From Dryococelus australis (lineage: Eukaryota; Arthropoda; Insecta; Phasmatodea; Phasmatidae), in the NCBI GenBank assembly GCA_029891345.1, contig CM057005.1, positions 66,473,760 through 66,537,759 on the forward strand: a stretch of DNA of 64,000 bases. Reading direction: 5' to 3'. A program made the position numbers and the translations under genes. The notes beneath the pieces are model-generated. The model was not told the DNA's origin. It saw only the letters and a program-made list of their open reading frames with translations, and searched no databases. Shown piece by piece: positions 1-10,590 of this stretch; the first letter of the stretch is position 1, and each line of letters opens with the position of its first letter.

Positions 1-300
1 TGGTAGGTCCATGCGACCCATGCCTCTGGGCAGTCCGTCGAGGAGAACTGGCGAGGTAAGACGCTGTCATGTACGCACTTCAAACTTTTTGCACTGATGT
101 AATTACCATATCTCGTTTTAAGTACACTGGTTAACCTTTGCTTTGTGTACTTTTGCCAGACATTCCCCAGCATTATGCTTCTCCTTAACCTAATAATTTG
201 CGTCCTTGCGGCTATTTAAACATAATCGAGGAAGGAGGAGGAAGGAGGAGGAAAGATGTCGGAGAGGCCATGCGGCCTGCGCAACGTTGGAATCAGGCGC
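1..300. repeat. Interspersed repeat, copy 1 (partner at about 1646-1930)
   Basis: The stretch containing CCTCTGGGCAGTCC, then GGCGAGGTAAGAC, then GTACGCACTTC, and ending near AGGCCATGC recurs in the same order and orientation from about 1646. The copies are diverged by many substitutions and small indels. No coding frame is seen. The left end may lie outside the window. Confidence 0.7.
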
Positions 301-539
301 CATCCGCCTATTTGAAAGGCATTTCGTTGTAATTTCTGTTTAATTGCTGTGTGCAATATTAAGGGCAATATTTTTTTGTATGTACGTTAGGGTTTTTGTG
401 ATGTTAAATTGTTTTACGGTCACATCATTTGCGACTACGTGGTTAACAGCCGTCAAGTCTGTATCTGTGCCATCCACATGCTTTAAGGGTCTATTTGTAT
501 AGTATCATGTGCGCCATAATTAATTTCAGTGTTCTATGT

Positions 540-1180
540 AATGTTCTATTTAGGGTTCCATGTATTTACATGTGATTGATGCTTTGTATGTATGACCACT
601 GTCTTTTCATGTTTAATTTTCCCGTCATCAGGCATGCTACAACACTCTAAACACCTAAATGTGCAGGGGAATAATTTTCCCAATACCATTACCACTTTGT
701 CCAATGCCGATTTGCCGAATTTTATGAAAAATATTGCAATTACATCTGACCACGTGGTCCGCTACACAGCGACATCCACACCACCTAAACATACTTTCAC
801 GCATCTGCGGGTTTATTGTGCCCATTCATGTCGTGTCCCATACTGTATCATCCATATTTGTGTAATTTGTATGGTGACATTATTTCCGTCCTAGCCGGCT
901 ATGTGTAAAGACAGTCACCACTCTCGCCAAGAGCTGGGAGACGAGTCCGCGTTAGCGATGCCAAATAATCACACGTGTTTAGTGCTCATTTTGTAATTCT
1001 CAAATGTCCTGTCTGCAGGAAAAACCTACAGTCCAACCTAGCGGCTGTAGATCTTTTCTTGTGGGGGCTGTGTTTTCAAACACCCTGGAGAAATCATCCA
1101 CCTATGAGTGTGCTAGAGTAATTGCGAGCTAGGGGGTAAGAGCCCAATGGAATTCGCTAGACGTGTCAGAATTTTTAATC
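540..1180. repeat. Interspersed repeat family R1, copy 1
   Basis: This segment aligns along its length with 9960-10590. Shared landmarks in order are CACGTGGTCCGCT, CGCGCCATCTGAAG-like sequence, CGGGTTTATT, CCGCTATGTGTA, TGCAGTCCATCCTAG-like sequence, TTCAAACACC and ATCATCCA. The frames inside are short and not conserved between copies, so it is treated as non-coding. Family identity is unknown. Confidence 0.7.
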
Positions 1181-1645
1181 ACCAACTCATTTTTCTGGCA
1201 CGACTTTGTAATTGGAGAGCAATAAATGGTATTCAGTGCAAACCTGTGCGTTTACTTGTAGCATCAGAACACCATATCTCCCTATTTTTCAGTGATAAAA
1301 TGTTAAGTAATGACCAGTGTTCTGTAAAGACGCTCGGGATTTAAGTTGTTTCAGTGTGCTATGTAATTTATTTTAGGGTAAAATTGTTTGTAAAGTGTAA
1401 CATGTCTATTTGAGCATTTTGTGTGAAATTGGTATTTGAAATTTACAGTGTGCACAGCGCTGAAGAGAGACAATAGTATTCAGGCGAGACCACCTTCAAA
1501 CGACAATTAAGACAACCAAAAATCATAATTAAATTCCTGTCTGTAAAATAGTTTTAAAATTCTTTTGGTGCCATTTCAATTTGCCGTATATACGTTTTCA
1601 CCCAGCTTGCATAGCACTTCCTCTAATATGAACCCCGTAGGCAGC

Positions 1646-1930
1646 CATGGTAAGTCTGCGCAACTCCTACCTCTGGGCAGTCCTAGGAGAGCTGGCGAGG
1701 TAAGACACTATCACGTACGCACTTCATCTTTTTGAACTGATGTAGGTTTCAATAGTTCACTTTAGTATACCGGTTAACCTTTGCCTTGCGTACGTTTTGC
1801 CACACATCCCCAGCGTAATGCTATCCGCTTAACATAATAAATTTCAACCTTTTCAGGCTTTTCGAGATGCTAACGAGATGAGAGGAAGATGTGTTGGAGA
1901 GGCCATGCAGCCCATGCTACTTGTGTATCA
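1646..1930. repeat. Interspersed repeat, copy 2 (partner at 1-300)
   Basis: Direct-orientation partner of the sequence at the start of the window, sharing CTCTGGGCAGTCC, GCTGGCGAGGTAAGAC, ACGTACGCACTTC, CCGGTTAACCTTTGC and GGAGAGGCCATGC. The two lie about 1.65 kb apart. They may be parts of one larger element or two insertions of one family. Confidence 0.65.
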
Positions 1931-2199
1931 GATGTCATTCATCCATTGCACATTATCCGCATTTTACAGTAAACTATTCTTTACGTAGATTATAGCATTT
2001 TAATGCCATTAATTACTGCCAACATGAATATTTTGTGTGCGTTTTATTTTTTTTGGTGTCTCATTACCGATTACTCAGGCCAAAAAACACTTAACTATTG
2101 ATCCCCAAGGCTGTTCTGTGGTTAACTTACTGTGCTATGGTTATTTTGTGACTATTTTTGTTATTGTTAATACACTGTTTAAGTCGTCTGCTAGTGCGT

Positions 2200-2313
2200 T
2201 ACAAGTACGCAGCCATACTGGAGACATAAAAGTTTTGTTTACATTGAATAGCCTTGCGAATGCTATATCAACTCGCTAGCTGTTCGGAATTTTCTCTAAA
2301 TTTGTGTTATTCT
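2200..2313. repeat. Repeat family R2, copy A, left part
   Basis: Matches 37372-37482, including TTTTGTTTACATTGA, GCTATATCAACTCGCTAG-like sequence and TCTCTAAATTTGTGTTATTCT. Similarity stops at about 2313 and resumes at about 7087, so copy A is split by a block of about 4.8 kb holding the Gypsy element. The continuous counterpart at 37.4 kb defines the split. Confidence 0.75.
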
Positions 2314-2786
2314 TGCATTTGTGAAATGTGAATTTGGCATGTAAACACACCTAAAACTACTATCTATTTCTGATTTGTTCTGCAACAAAAAAATTAATAT
2401 TAATGCGTAAGTTTGTAAATTGCAGTGTGTTTAGTTAGACTTGTTAGAGGACTTGTTAGAGGTACAGGCACTTTTATAAAACTGCAGATACCTATTTTTC
2501 TAACTGCCGATTTGCTGAGTGTAGGAGTATATGGAATTCATTTATTAGAAGCTAAGACTGTGGAAGTTTGTAGAGTGAAGGTAAAGAAAAACGTGAATAA
2601 CTGATCCAAGCATGTTCTATACCTAACCTTTAGCTTTCCTCGTAAAAAAATTGCTTTTTGCAGGGCATTAATGGCAAATCACATAGTAAACAAATACATG
2701 GCTACACCTTATATAAAATGCCACTCTTGCAATTTTTTTTCTCCCCAAGCCAGCAGAGTTGGTGACAAACAATAAATCAGCTGTTT

Positions 2787-2791
2787 GTCAA
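2787..2791. repeat. Target-site duplication (left), GTCAA
   Basis: GTCAA directly abuts the left LTR and is repeated at 7064-7068 directly after the right LTR. Five bases is within the 4-6 bp usual for Ty3/Gypsy integration. Confidence 0.7.
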
Positions 2792-2848
2792 TGTTTGTGG
2801 TATGAGATACTGCCTTGTTCCTGCACTTGCCAACTCCCACTCCTAACA
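2792..2848 (-). repeat. 3' LTR of the Gypsy element (57 bp)
   Basis: On the plus strand it begins TGTTTGTGGTATGAG and ends CTCCTAACA, so on the element strand it runs TGTTAG...AACA with standard TG/CA ends and short inverted termini. It is about 93% identical to 7007-7063, the clearest difference being a GT missing here. The polypurine tract touches its inner end. Confidence 0.85.
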
Positions 2849-2876
2849 TCTCTCCCCCCCCCCCTTTTTTTTTTTT
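2849..2876 (-). other. Polypurine tract of the Gypsy element
   Basis: Read on the minus strand this is an A run followed by a G run and GAGA, immediately before the TG of the 3' LTR. That is where plus-strand DNA synthesis is primed in LTR retroelements. Position and composition both fit. Confidence 0.8.
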
Positions 2877-3305
2877 AAATTGTAAGTCTTCCCATCTCTT
2901 GGGTTTGCTTATGGTGTCTCTATTGCGAAGCACTCTAGAACACTGTCCTGTGGAGCCAACTCTTTTTAATGGCGTGCTGTGTGACTCCTGTTGGATGTCC
3001 CAGCCTCGCCACCCACCCCGTGGGGAAACTGAATTTGTCACTGCTACCACTGGTCATACTGGGGTTGAAGGAGGAGTCACAGCATTCTCTGCTGTGTGGA
3101 GGGGTGAAGGTTGCGGTTTTGCAGGTGTCTGGAGTCCTTGAGGGAACTACTGTTGCCGCCCTGATCATTGTGCGATGTGGTCTGCAAGTCCGGTCCTCAA
3201 TCTGCATGCCATATGAAGTGTTTCATATTCTACATTCTATCACACCTGGTGTCTATGACTTCTTGGCTCCTCCTATACCGTGCACCATCACTGTTTGTCC
3301 CGGAT

Positions 3306-3912
3306 CTAAGCTTGGGAGCGCCTTTGTTTTTTCATAAACTTTTTGTATGCATCCTTCTTATTGATGAGATGATCTTGGCAGGTACTGCCATAGGTATTCT
3401 CTGTTTCAGCTGTTCGTAGGCGCCTGGCCATGCATTGTTGAGCTGGACTGGACTCAATACCTTGTGTGGGTGTGTTGCGCCATTCAAGGATAGCCATGGC
3501 TGGATCTGTATTGGCTAGTCTGCATTTCTTTAGCTTTGTCTTAGCTATCTTTACTGTGGCTTCTGCCTTGCCGTTGCCTTGTGGATGAAATGGAGCTGAT
3601 GTGTTTGAATTGCCAAGTTGTTGCAAAATTTTCCAACTCCTAACTCGCAAATGGTGGTCCGTTGTGTGTTACTACAACTTCTGGAATGCCATATTGACTG
3701 AACTGTTTAAGTTTCTCAATTACTTTGAGCGCTCGATGGTTCGTGGCTTCATCCAACTCCCAGAAATCGTAGTAGTAGTTCACTATAATCAAGTACTGTT
3801 GTCCCTCAAGCTCAAACAAATCCATCTTGACTTTCTGCCATGGTCTTTTTGGAGTATTGTGTTCATGGAGAGGGAGTGGCTGTTGGCTTGGTTGATATGT
3901 CAGGTATGCCAT
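3306..3912 (-). pseudogene. Integrase core and C-terminal part (Gypsy pol), broken
   Basis: Two overlapping frames cover the integrase catalytic core. The first (3640-3912) has the leading catalytic Asp in WQKVKMDLF and the YLIIVNYYYDFWE strand typical of Ty3/Gypsy integrases. The second catalytic Asp, expected in the S-D-N-G-P box, is replaced by His (THNGPP). The second frame (3306-3650) holds the catalytic Glu region, HPQGNGKAEATVK, followed by the basic C-terminal part. A frameshift at about 3645 separates them. The D-to-H change alone should abolish strand transfer. It is the downstream end of pol, before the polypurine tract. Confidence 0.85.
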
Positions 3913-4249
3913 GCAGGTCTCTATGTGGTGTTTGATATCTTGCTTCAGATGGGGCCAGTATAAAATTTTTGCATACCCGTCTTAATGTTGCTTCTATTCC
4001 TACATGGTTAGTGTGTAATTTGAGTAACATGTCCCTGCATTTCTCTGCTGGTATGACTACTCGCATTGCTCTGTATATTACTCCTTTATGGTAGCTCAGC
4101 TCATCCTTGTAGTGGGCAAACTGTCGTATGGCAGGGGAAATGTCACTTTTCTCTGCTGGCCATCCTATTTGTATTAGTTTTTTTAACTCCTGTAGTGTTG
4201 CATCACATCCTGTTGCTTCTGCTAGGTCTTGGAGTGTCTGTGGTATCAT
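3863..4249 (-). pseudogene. Integrase zinc-binding domain (Gypsy pol)
   Basis: This frame carries the H2C2 integrase N-terminal domain: the LHTNHVGIEATLRRV segment gives the first His pair, and the following HH-to-C segment continues in the overlapping frame toward 3863. The second Cys of the usual CxxC appears replaced by Tyr (TCMAYLTYQ). Upstream on the element strand it joins the RNase H tail, and downstream the catalytic core. Order and motif match Ty3/Gypsy pol. Confidence 0.8.
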
Positions 4250-5300
4250 GTTTGTGACCGGTTTGTATGCTTTCCAGACTGAGTAGGTATTGTTGCATCT
4301 GTGATCTGGAATCTGGACCTCTGTTTGACATTGGTGCTCTACTTAGATGATCAGCTAGTACTTGTCCTTTGCCTTGCTTGTACACGATTTCCAACATGTA
4401 CCTCTGAAGTGCTAAGCGTATGCTTTGAAGTTTTGGAGACGCCTGTGAGATTGGTTCCTGAAAATAGTATCAAGTGATTTGTGGTCAGTGTGAATTACTA
4501 TTGTCTGTTCTGCCCCTGATGTATGCATGGAACATCTTGCATGCAAAGTGAATGGCAAGTGCCTCCTTGACTATTTGAGCATACTTTCATTCCGTTTTTG
4601 TAAGGCTCATTGATGCATATGTAACTGGCTTTCCATGCTGAAGTAGAACTGCCTCCAATTCGTACATGCTTTGCATCACTCTGTATCACCACTGGCACTT
4701 CAACATCATAGTATTGTAGAACTGGTGCTGAGGTTACTAGCTTCTTTATTTCTGCCAATGCTTGGTCTTGGTGATATCCCCAGTGCCTGAGGACATCCTT
4801 GTGTGTTAACTCTCTGATGGGTTCACATACTGTTGCTAAATGTGCTAAGAACTTTGTTAGGAAGTTGACAAATCCTAATAGGGTACATACTTTCTGTTGA
4901 TCTTGCGGGGCTGGCATTTCTTGGATGGCTTGTACCTTCTCCAGGTCTGGTTTCAGTCCCTTACTTGTGACTTGGTGTCCAATGTATTTCAGTTCTGTCT
5001 TCCAGAAATGTAGCTTCCAGGGGTTAAATTTGACATCCTTTTCTCTGGCTCGTTGGAACACTCGCAACAGTTTCTCGTCACGATTTATTCGTGCCTCTGT
5101 TTCAGCTTGCCCTTGCCTATATACTAAGATGTCATCTGCCACTATCTCAACTCCTGGTAGATCGCCCAATGCTTCCTGCAACTTCCTCTGAAAGATTTCT
5201 GGAGCACTGCATATGCCAAAGGGTAACCTTAGACATCTGTATTGTCCAAATGGTGTATTGAAAGTGGTGAGTTTGCTGCATTCTTCTGAGAGTTATCTGC
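4203..5300 (-). pseudogene. Reverse transcriptase palm/thumb and RNase H (Gypsy pol)
   Basis: A frame from about 5300 to 4498 carries RT fingers/palm sequence (NTPFGQYRCLRLPFG), then the catalytic box VADDILVY with both Asp residues kept, then KYIGHQVTSKGLKPD and LGFVNFLTKF of the thumb/connection region, then the start of RNase H (APVLQYYD...VVIQSDAK). RNase H is interrupted by a frameshift near 4600. Its C-terminal end is seen in another frame at 4203-4397 as YKQGKGQVLADHLSRAP. The RT active site is intact but the reading frame is not. Confidence 0.9.
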
Positions 5301-5958
5301 CAATAGCCATTTTTTGTATCCAACAGACTGAAAACCTTTGCCTAGGCGAGTTCAGGTTAAATTTGATCCAGCACTGAACTGGATAATGTGCTTGCCTAAT
5401 TGCCTCGTTTTGATTTTGTGGATCCAAACAAATGCGTAGTTTGGCTTGGCCCTCTGGATTGTTCCTTTGTACAATCACCATGCTGCTGACCCAATCTGTG
5501 GGTTCTGTCTCCTGCACTATGACCTGTTGTTTTTCAAGCTGTTGCAGCAATATCTTTAACTCTTTCTTAAGTGGTGTTGGCACACGACAGGGTGGATCTT
5601 GCTGTGGTTTGGCATCATCCTTTACATCCAACTGTACTTCCCCTGGTATTTTTCCCAGACTTTGTAATGTATCTTTGAGTTCTTGTCTGATGTCATATTC
5701 TGTTATTTTCGCTGGTATAGGTCTGTTTTCCCATTTTATTGTGTGTTCATTCAGCCTGTTCACATATCCTTTCACAGAGCAAAATTTGCCCTCGACCTGT
5801 ATTAATCTTAGCCACATGCTGTCTGCCGCATGTATAATGGGTGTGCAGTCTAAATCTACAATCTGGAAGGTGAGACAATGTACGTACCCTTCGTATGTGC
5901 ACTGCCATTTTCGTTGACCTAACGGGATAATCTGAGTGTTGGCATAGCACTTCAGCAC
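5293..5958 (-). pseudogene. Protease tail and reverse transcriptase N-terminal region (Gypsy pol)
   Basis: The frame begins after the protease active-site segment. It runs through the linker into RT, with the diagnostic block KLRICLDPQNQNEAI followed by RQAHYP. Just upstream on the element strand (about 6065-5960, another frame) is the protease motif TDSGATCN. A one-base frameshift at about 5955 separates them. A second frameshift at about 5310 breaks the join to the palm segment. The RT block is typical of the K02A2.6-like Ty3/Gypsy group common in invertebrates. Confidence 0.85.
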
Positions 5959-6082
5959 TGTGGTGGAATTGTTAAGTTGTGGGTCAGCTTCACATGTATC
6001 TCGTGTAAGTCTTGAATGCTCATGACATTACAAGTGGCACCACTGTCTGTCTGGCAGACTACTGCTGTTGGAAAATGTAAAG

Positions 6083-6370
6083 TTATATGCAATTTTTTTC
6101 TGTTTGTTTTTGTGTCTGCTTGCAACTGACTTCACTATTCAGGCCTACTTCCTGTATGGAGTACATATCATCATGCTGCTCCATACAACCTTGATCTTGT
6201 ATCAAATGAATGGGGTGTTTACTCTCTGCATCTTCCATTTGCCTTGACCTACATACTGTGGCGAAATGACCCATTTTTTTTGCAGTGGCGGCACTCCTTC
6301 CTTGCTGCTGGACAAAACCGCTTACCTCATTGGTGAGATCTTCCACAGTAGATGCAGGTCTGGGAATTGT
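6083..6370 (-). pseudogene. Gag nucleocapsid zinc-knuckle region (Gypsy)
   Basis: On the minus strand a C-x2-C-x3-G-H-x4-C knuckle ends in GHFATVCRSR. The two leading Cys codons lie in a different frame from the rest because of an extra base in an A run near 6273. Upstream (about 6310-6370) a C-x2-C-G-x-x-H like segment is visible in yet another frame. This double-knuckle arrangement is characteristic of Mag-lineage gag proteins. Several disruptions make it non-functional. Confidence 0.7.
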
Positions 6371-6408
6371 TTACTTTTGCTGGTTCTCTCTTTTCTTGCA
6401 CGGTTATC

Positions 6409-7005
6409 TTACTGGGCTGCTACTCTCGGGACTGCATGTATCACATCTTCTGATAGTTTGTGCATGTCTTGGCAATCTGCCACATGCTGTACTTGTTGTT
6501 CGGTAAGTTCATGAGCACAATTGATGTTGATAGCTGTTTCCAAGGTTAGGTTTTTGTCTGATAATATTTTCCAGAGAATGTTGCTTTGTATTCCTAACAC
6601 AAGCCAATCTCTTATTAACTCTGCAAACAGTCCACTAAATTCACACGTTGCCCCCCGAGTTTTCAATTTCTCCACATATTCTGCTACCGATTTTGACTGC
6701 GTTTTCACAATCAATCCGAAAATGAAGCGGTCATAAATGATATTCGTCTCTGGTTTGAACACCTTGTCTAACTCAGTTGTTATCTTTTCTACAGTGTTTG
6801 TTTCGTCGTCTTTCAGGTTAAGACTGTGATAAGTCTTCACACTTTGAACTCCTAAAATTGTTCTGAATGTGGCCACTTGAACTGTGTCTGGTAGTTTGTC
6901 TATTATTTTGCGATTTTGTATTACTCGTTTGCTTTCCAGACGCAGTTTTATTTCCGCGTAACTATTAATAATTCCATAGCCGAACGGCAACACACTGCTG
7001 CCACC
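6409..7005 (-). pseudogene. Gag capsid-like region (Gypsy)
   Basis: An open frame of about 200 codons directly inside the 5' LTR and PBS. It has a capsid-like helical composition (KLPDTVQVATFRTILG, DRFIFGLIVKTQSKSVAEYV, LRDWLVLGIQ-like) and is followed by the zinc knuckles. The frame extends into the LTR with no good ATG. An ATG overlapping the LTR/PBS junction is in another frame, so the true start cannot be decided and an early frameshift is likely. Role in an intact element: particle formation and RNA packaging. Confidence 0.75.
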
Positions 7006-7006
7006 A
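6991..7006 (-). other. Primer-binding-site candidate of the Gypsy element
   Basis: On the minus strand TGGTGGCAGCAGTGTG starts exactly where the 5' LTR ends in AACA. A TGG start complementary to a tRNA CCA end, adjacent to the LTR, is the expected PBS. I cannot name the primer tRNA from the sequence. Confidence 0.75.
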
Positions 7007-7063
7007 TGTTCGCGGTATGAGATACTGCCTTGTTCCTGCACTGTTGCCAACTCCCACTCCTAA
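7007..7063 (-). repeat. 5' LTR of the Gypsy element
   Basis: Direct repeat of 2792-2848, from TGTTCGCGGTATGAG to CACTCCTAA. Its outer terminal dinucleotide (CA on the plus strand) is lost, and GTCAA follows directly. It has a GT insertion relative to the other copy. The few differences between LTRs argue for moderate age. Confidence 0.85.
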
Positions 7064-7068
7064 GTCAA
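7064..7068. repeat. Target-site duplication (right), GTCAA
   Basis: Copy of the GTCAA at 2787-2791. If the outer dinucleotide was lost by substitution, the duplication may be only TCAA. Confidence 0.65.
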
Positions 7069-7086
7069 AATAAAAATATACAATCA

Positions 7087-7685
7087 AATCAGTTCTCACA
7101 TTTTTAATAGCTAAAGAATGTAGCCTTCCTGATTTGCATTTTCCATGGCTTCTTGAACTCACTCCAGGCAATTTCTAGGGTGACTTATTAATAAAGGCAT
7201 GACCAATTTCTTCCTTGTATTTCCTTCATTGTGTTCTTGATGCACCATTCTCTAATGAACCTGCTGTCTGCAAGATGTTAAGTTAAATAAATGAAGTTTA
7301 CTTGTGTGTTTAGATCGTGATGTATTTAACTGTAGGCTGTAACCATTACACTTAATGACAAATGTTTACATTTTATAGTTTTCCAAAGGTAGTTAAAATA
7401 AAGCCAATCTTTTCCTGTGACTACACTATCTGCAAAATTGAAAAACTTCACGTAATTTTCATTAAATGATATTTCACTCTTCAGCAGGATTTACGAAATT
7501 CTAATTTTTAGGGCAACTAATGGGCTATAAGCTTATTTTAATATTGATGATGAATCATCAGTATTTAGAATGAAGTGTGCTTCGTAAAATAGTGAATACT
7601 TTAGCTGCTACACCACCACGGCCTCTAATCATCTTGAAAAGGGAGAAGTTGAGAGAGGTGTAGGTGGTTTGTAACAACCAAGGTG
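7087..7685. repeat. Repeat family R2, copy A, right part
   Basis: Aligns first with 37488-37987 (TTTTTAATAGCTA, CTCTAATGAACCTG, AAGATGTTAAGTTAAATAAA, TTTACTTGTGTGTTTAGAT) and then, without a break here, with 40381-40490 (GTGTGC, AATACT, TAGC, GCTACACCA, GGCCTC, GGTTTGTAACAACCAAG). The second copy is split at that point by a LINE. A tRNA-A-box-like stretch (minus strand TGGTGTAGCAGC at about 7610) suggests part of it is SINE-related. Confidence 0.8.
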
Positions 7686-7905
7686 TTGAGAGCCAGTGAA
7701 GGTGAAATATGGCAGATATGGAGCAGCACTGAAATGCAAGGGTGGGGAAAACAGGAAAACCTCAAGAAAACAAGCAAGCAAGCCAGCCAGCAGCATCAAT
7801 CACTACAATTCCTATATGTAGAAATCTGTGAGTAACCTCACAGGGAAACAAACTTGGATCACATTGGTGGAAGGCAAGCATCCTACCACTATGCCCACGG
7901 CAGCC
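7686..7905 (-). mobile_element. tRNA-derived SINE, diverged copy
   Basis: On the minus strand a tRNA-like head begins near 7905 with an A-box-like TGGGCATAGTGGTAGG, and its B box is degenerate. The body shared with the other SINE copies follows (TTTTCCCCACCCTT, CAGTGCTGCTCCATA, TCACTGGCTCTCAA). It is a short RNA-polymerase-III-type retroposon with no coding capacity. Confidence 0.7.
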
Positions 7906-9960
7906 TCCCCTCCCCCCACTCTACCCAAAGGTAAGGGGGAGAGGAACCTCATTTCTTCAATTATATTTGGGTAAAGTCAATTACAAAGTTCAATTTTTAA
8001 AAAATTATTGTAACAATTAATATAATTCTCTACCAGCTTATCATTGATCTGATTTTTTAATGGGAGGGACAGTATTTTGCACATCTGCAATTTTATTTTT
8101 TTATAATTATACTTACTTGTTTCTTTTTAAGTACCAGTACATACTGGAAGTTGTCAGATATAATAAATTGATTGCAATGTACCTATATACATGTGTACAA
8201 ACAGCATTAAGAGATGGGATTTAGAGACAAAAATTCAGAAATAACATTAAAGAAAATTATTGAGAAGTCATGTATTCCAGGAAGTGGCATTTGATAAACT
8301 TTCACAGTAGACCTAGATACTAAATTGTAAAACATTGGTAGGTATTTTGACAAGCTGGTGATAATGTTTCACAATAGTGACATCAACACCCTTAGTTTTG
8401 AATATTCACCAGGTCTGCAGTAGTGACACATGAAACAAATTATAAATTGTTTTAGATATACACTATTGTTGCAGAGTTTGTTACAGAAAACTAGAATTAC
8501 ACATACAAAAACACAAAACCAAACAGGAATAGTTTTCAACACGTACATGAACACACAGAATTCTGCAGAAGGAATCGTTTAGTTGCAAGAAGACCACTGT
8601 GTTTGTTTTCGTTGTGTCCATCGTTAGTTTTTCTGTTTGTTAATTTGCAGCTTACTAACGGAATCCCTTCCACTGATTTCTCTGTGTTCTTCACGTAGGC
8701 CGACCTATTTGTAACTATTCTTGGTTGGTTTTCTGTGTCTATGTTCATATGTGTAGTTCTAGTTTCCTGCGACATGAGCTCTGCTGCAAAGGCAAGTATC
8801 AAACACAATTTTTCATTTAATATATAATATTCATATAGGTCTACATGAATTATAAAGTGTAAGAAATTTTAGCTCAAGAGAAATCTGTTTACAAGAATCG
8901 GTGATTAATAAATCATAGCAACAGTTTACGGTAAGAAAACAAGTCAAAACTGTGATATCTCGCATGTGTGATAACCCCAACTTTAATAGCTGTCCCAAGT
9001 AGGCAGAGATTGCCCATATATACATCTTGGAAATGACAGTTATAAATACTGGATTCATCAGCTGGTTTCTTGGACTACTGCAGGGAAAATACATTTTACA
9101 TGTTAACTGCGAATTTTATTGGTGATTCAGGCATGACGAAATTGAAAGTACACAAACATGGGTTAAATTACTCGGGGTAAAAACGTGTTTTCAAACACTA
9201 CGTTTTTGCAAAGGTGAAAATTAATACTATCAAGAATTGCTTAAATATCTCGCTTCTGTCACATGATAGATTTGTTTCAGGGAATTATTTCTACAGATAA
9301 ACTACACGACTGCACAAAGCAGTCAGATAAGGTAAACACAGCAGACTAACAACCGAAATCCACTAATATGTAGCTAAAAACATTTATATCTTTATTTCAT
9401 TGTATTTGTTTATTATTTCATTGGTGTGTATGAACCTTACACTTATATGGATTGACAGGTGACGGATCAAGCAAAATAAGAGTGTACAAACCTAACCTAG
9501 ATGCAAATGATGTGGACAAGTAGTTTTGAAATTTAAAGTTACTCTTGAGTACAACCCATATAATTTTTAAAGCAGATGTAATAAATATTACAGTTCGACA
9601 CTACTTTCCGGATTATTTAATTGCTCATGTACTTAATTCAGTAGCTAGCTTGGAGAATGAGAGCACCAAAGGAAGCTTAAATAGCTTGTTTTCTCAGGGC
9701 CAGGTTAAAATTGATATATAACACATTAACAGACAGTTATAGCAATAAGCACATCCTTCATGTTTTTCATTATTTTATAGTGAAATAACACTAACTATTT
9801 ACTCGTGCAACTTTCATCAACTGAAAATCATGATATAACTCAACTGAAATACAGTGGAAACCCTGCCATGTCACTTCTGATGTACTATGTATTCTGTCTC
9901 ACCGCGCTATAAGGGCTAATTCTTGTTCCATCTTATGCGCCGTAATTTTATCTCAAGGTT
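7906..9960. other. AT-rich stretch with no recognised gene
   Basis: Only short frames with no family signature and no exon-like GC-rich island. No close match to the other repeats in the window was noticed. Confidence 0.5.
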
Positions 9961-10590
9961 TATGTAATGTTTTCAATAAGGGTTCGTGTAATTTGAGCGT
10001 TTGATGCATTTTGTTCCTGACCACGCTGTAAATTCATGTACGAGTGATTTCCCGCCATCCGGCACCCTATGAGTATTTCGATGCTCGTCTCTTACTGGGA
10101 TAAATTTTCCAATGCAGATAACATATTCGGCCAATGTTTATTGACCAAATTTTCCTAAAAATACTGCGTTTTGCACCCGCACACGTGGTCCGCTGTGAGT
10201 TTCATCCAGCGGCATCCGCGCCATCTGAAGCTGATTTCACACCTTTGCGTGTTTATTTTCCCTGCTCATATTTATCAAGTGTTATTTTATGTATTTTGTA
10301 CAATGCTATTGTGTTTGCACTAACCCGCTATGTGTATGACCATCACCACACACCACGTGGTTTGGGGACAAGTAGACGCTAGCTGCGTAGATATTTGCGC
10401 ATTGTTCATTTCATACTCCGTGTACTGTCTCTGGGCAAACCTGCAGTCCATCCTAGTGGCTGTACGCCTCTTACTTTGTAGAGGCTGTCTCTTCAAACAC
10501 CGCAGAACATCATCCATTCTGAGTGTATAAGTTTAGTAATGTGCTTGGGAAATCACCCACCGGAACTGGCTAGACACGCTTGAGACATAA
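9960..10590. repeat. Interspersed repeat family R1, copy 2
   Basis: Counterpart of 540-1180 in the same orientation, with landmarks ACACGTGGTCCGCTG, CATCCGCGCCATCTGAAG, GCGTGTTTATT, CCGCTATGTGTATGACC, CTGCAGTCCATCCTAG and CTTCAAACACCGCAG. The two copies differ by many substitutions and indels. Confidence 0.7.

Larger units (their letters stand above)
2792..7063 (-). mobile_element. Ty3/Gypsy LTR retrotransposon, Mag-like, about 4.27 kb, degraded
   Basis: A structurally complete but coding-dead LTR retrotransposon on the minus strand. Its ends are defined by two direct repeats of about 57 bp, a GTCAA duplication outside both, a primer-binding-site-like TGG sequence inside the 5' LTR, and a polypurine tract against the 3' LTR. 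Between them lie, in order, gag, zinc knuckles, protease, reverse transcriptase, RNase H and integrase, all recognisable but broken by frameshifts and stops. Size and very short LTRs resemble the Bombyx mag element, which as I recall is about 4.6 kb with 77-bp LTRs. The gag zinc-knuckle layout fits the same lineage. Lineage placement is inference from these traits. The element is presumably no longer autonomous. Confidence 0.9.

Noticed and set aside
3601..3963. 120-codon plus-strand frame
   Set aside because: It is the antisense shadow of the Gypsy integrase, which is recognisable on the minus strand.
5432..5917. 161-codon plus-strand frame
   Set aside because: Antisense to the Gypsy reverse transcriptase region. 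The coding signal is on the minus strand.
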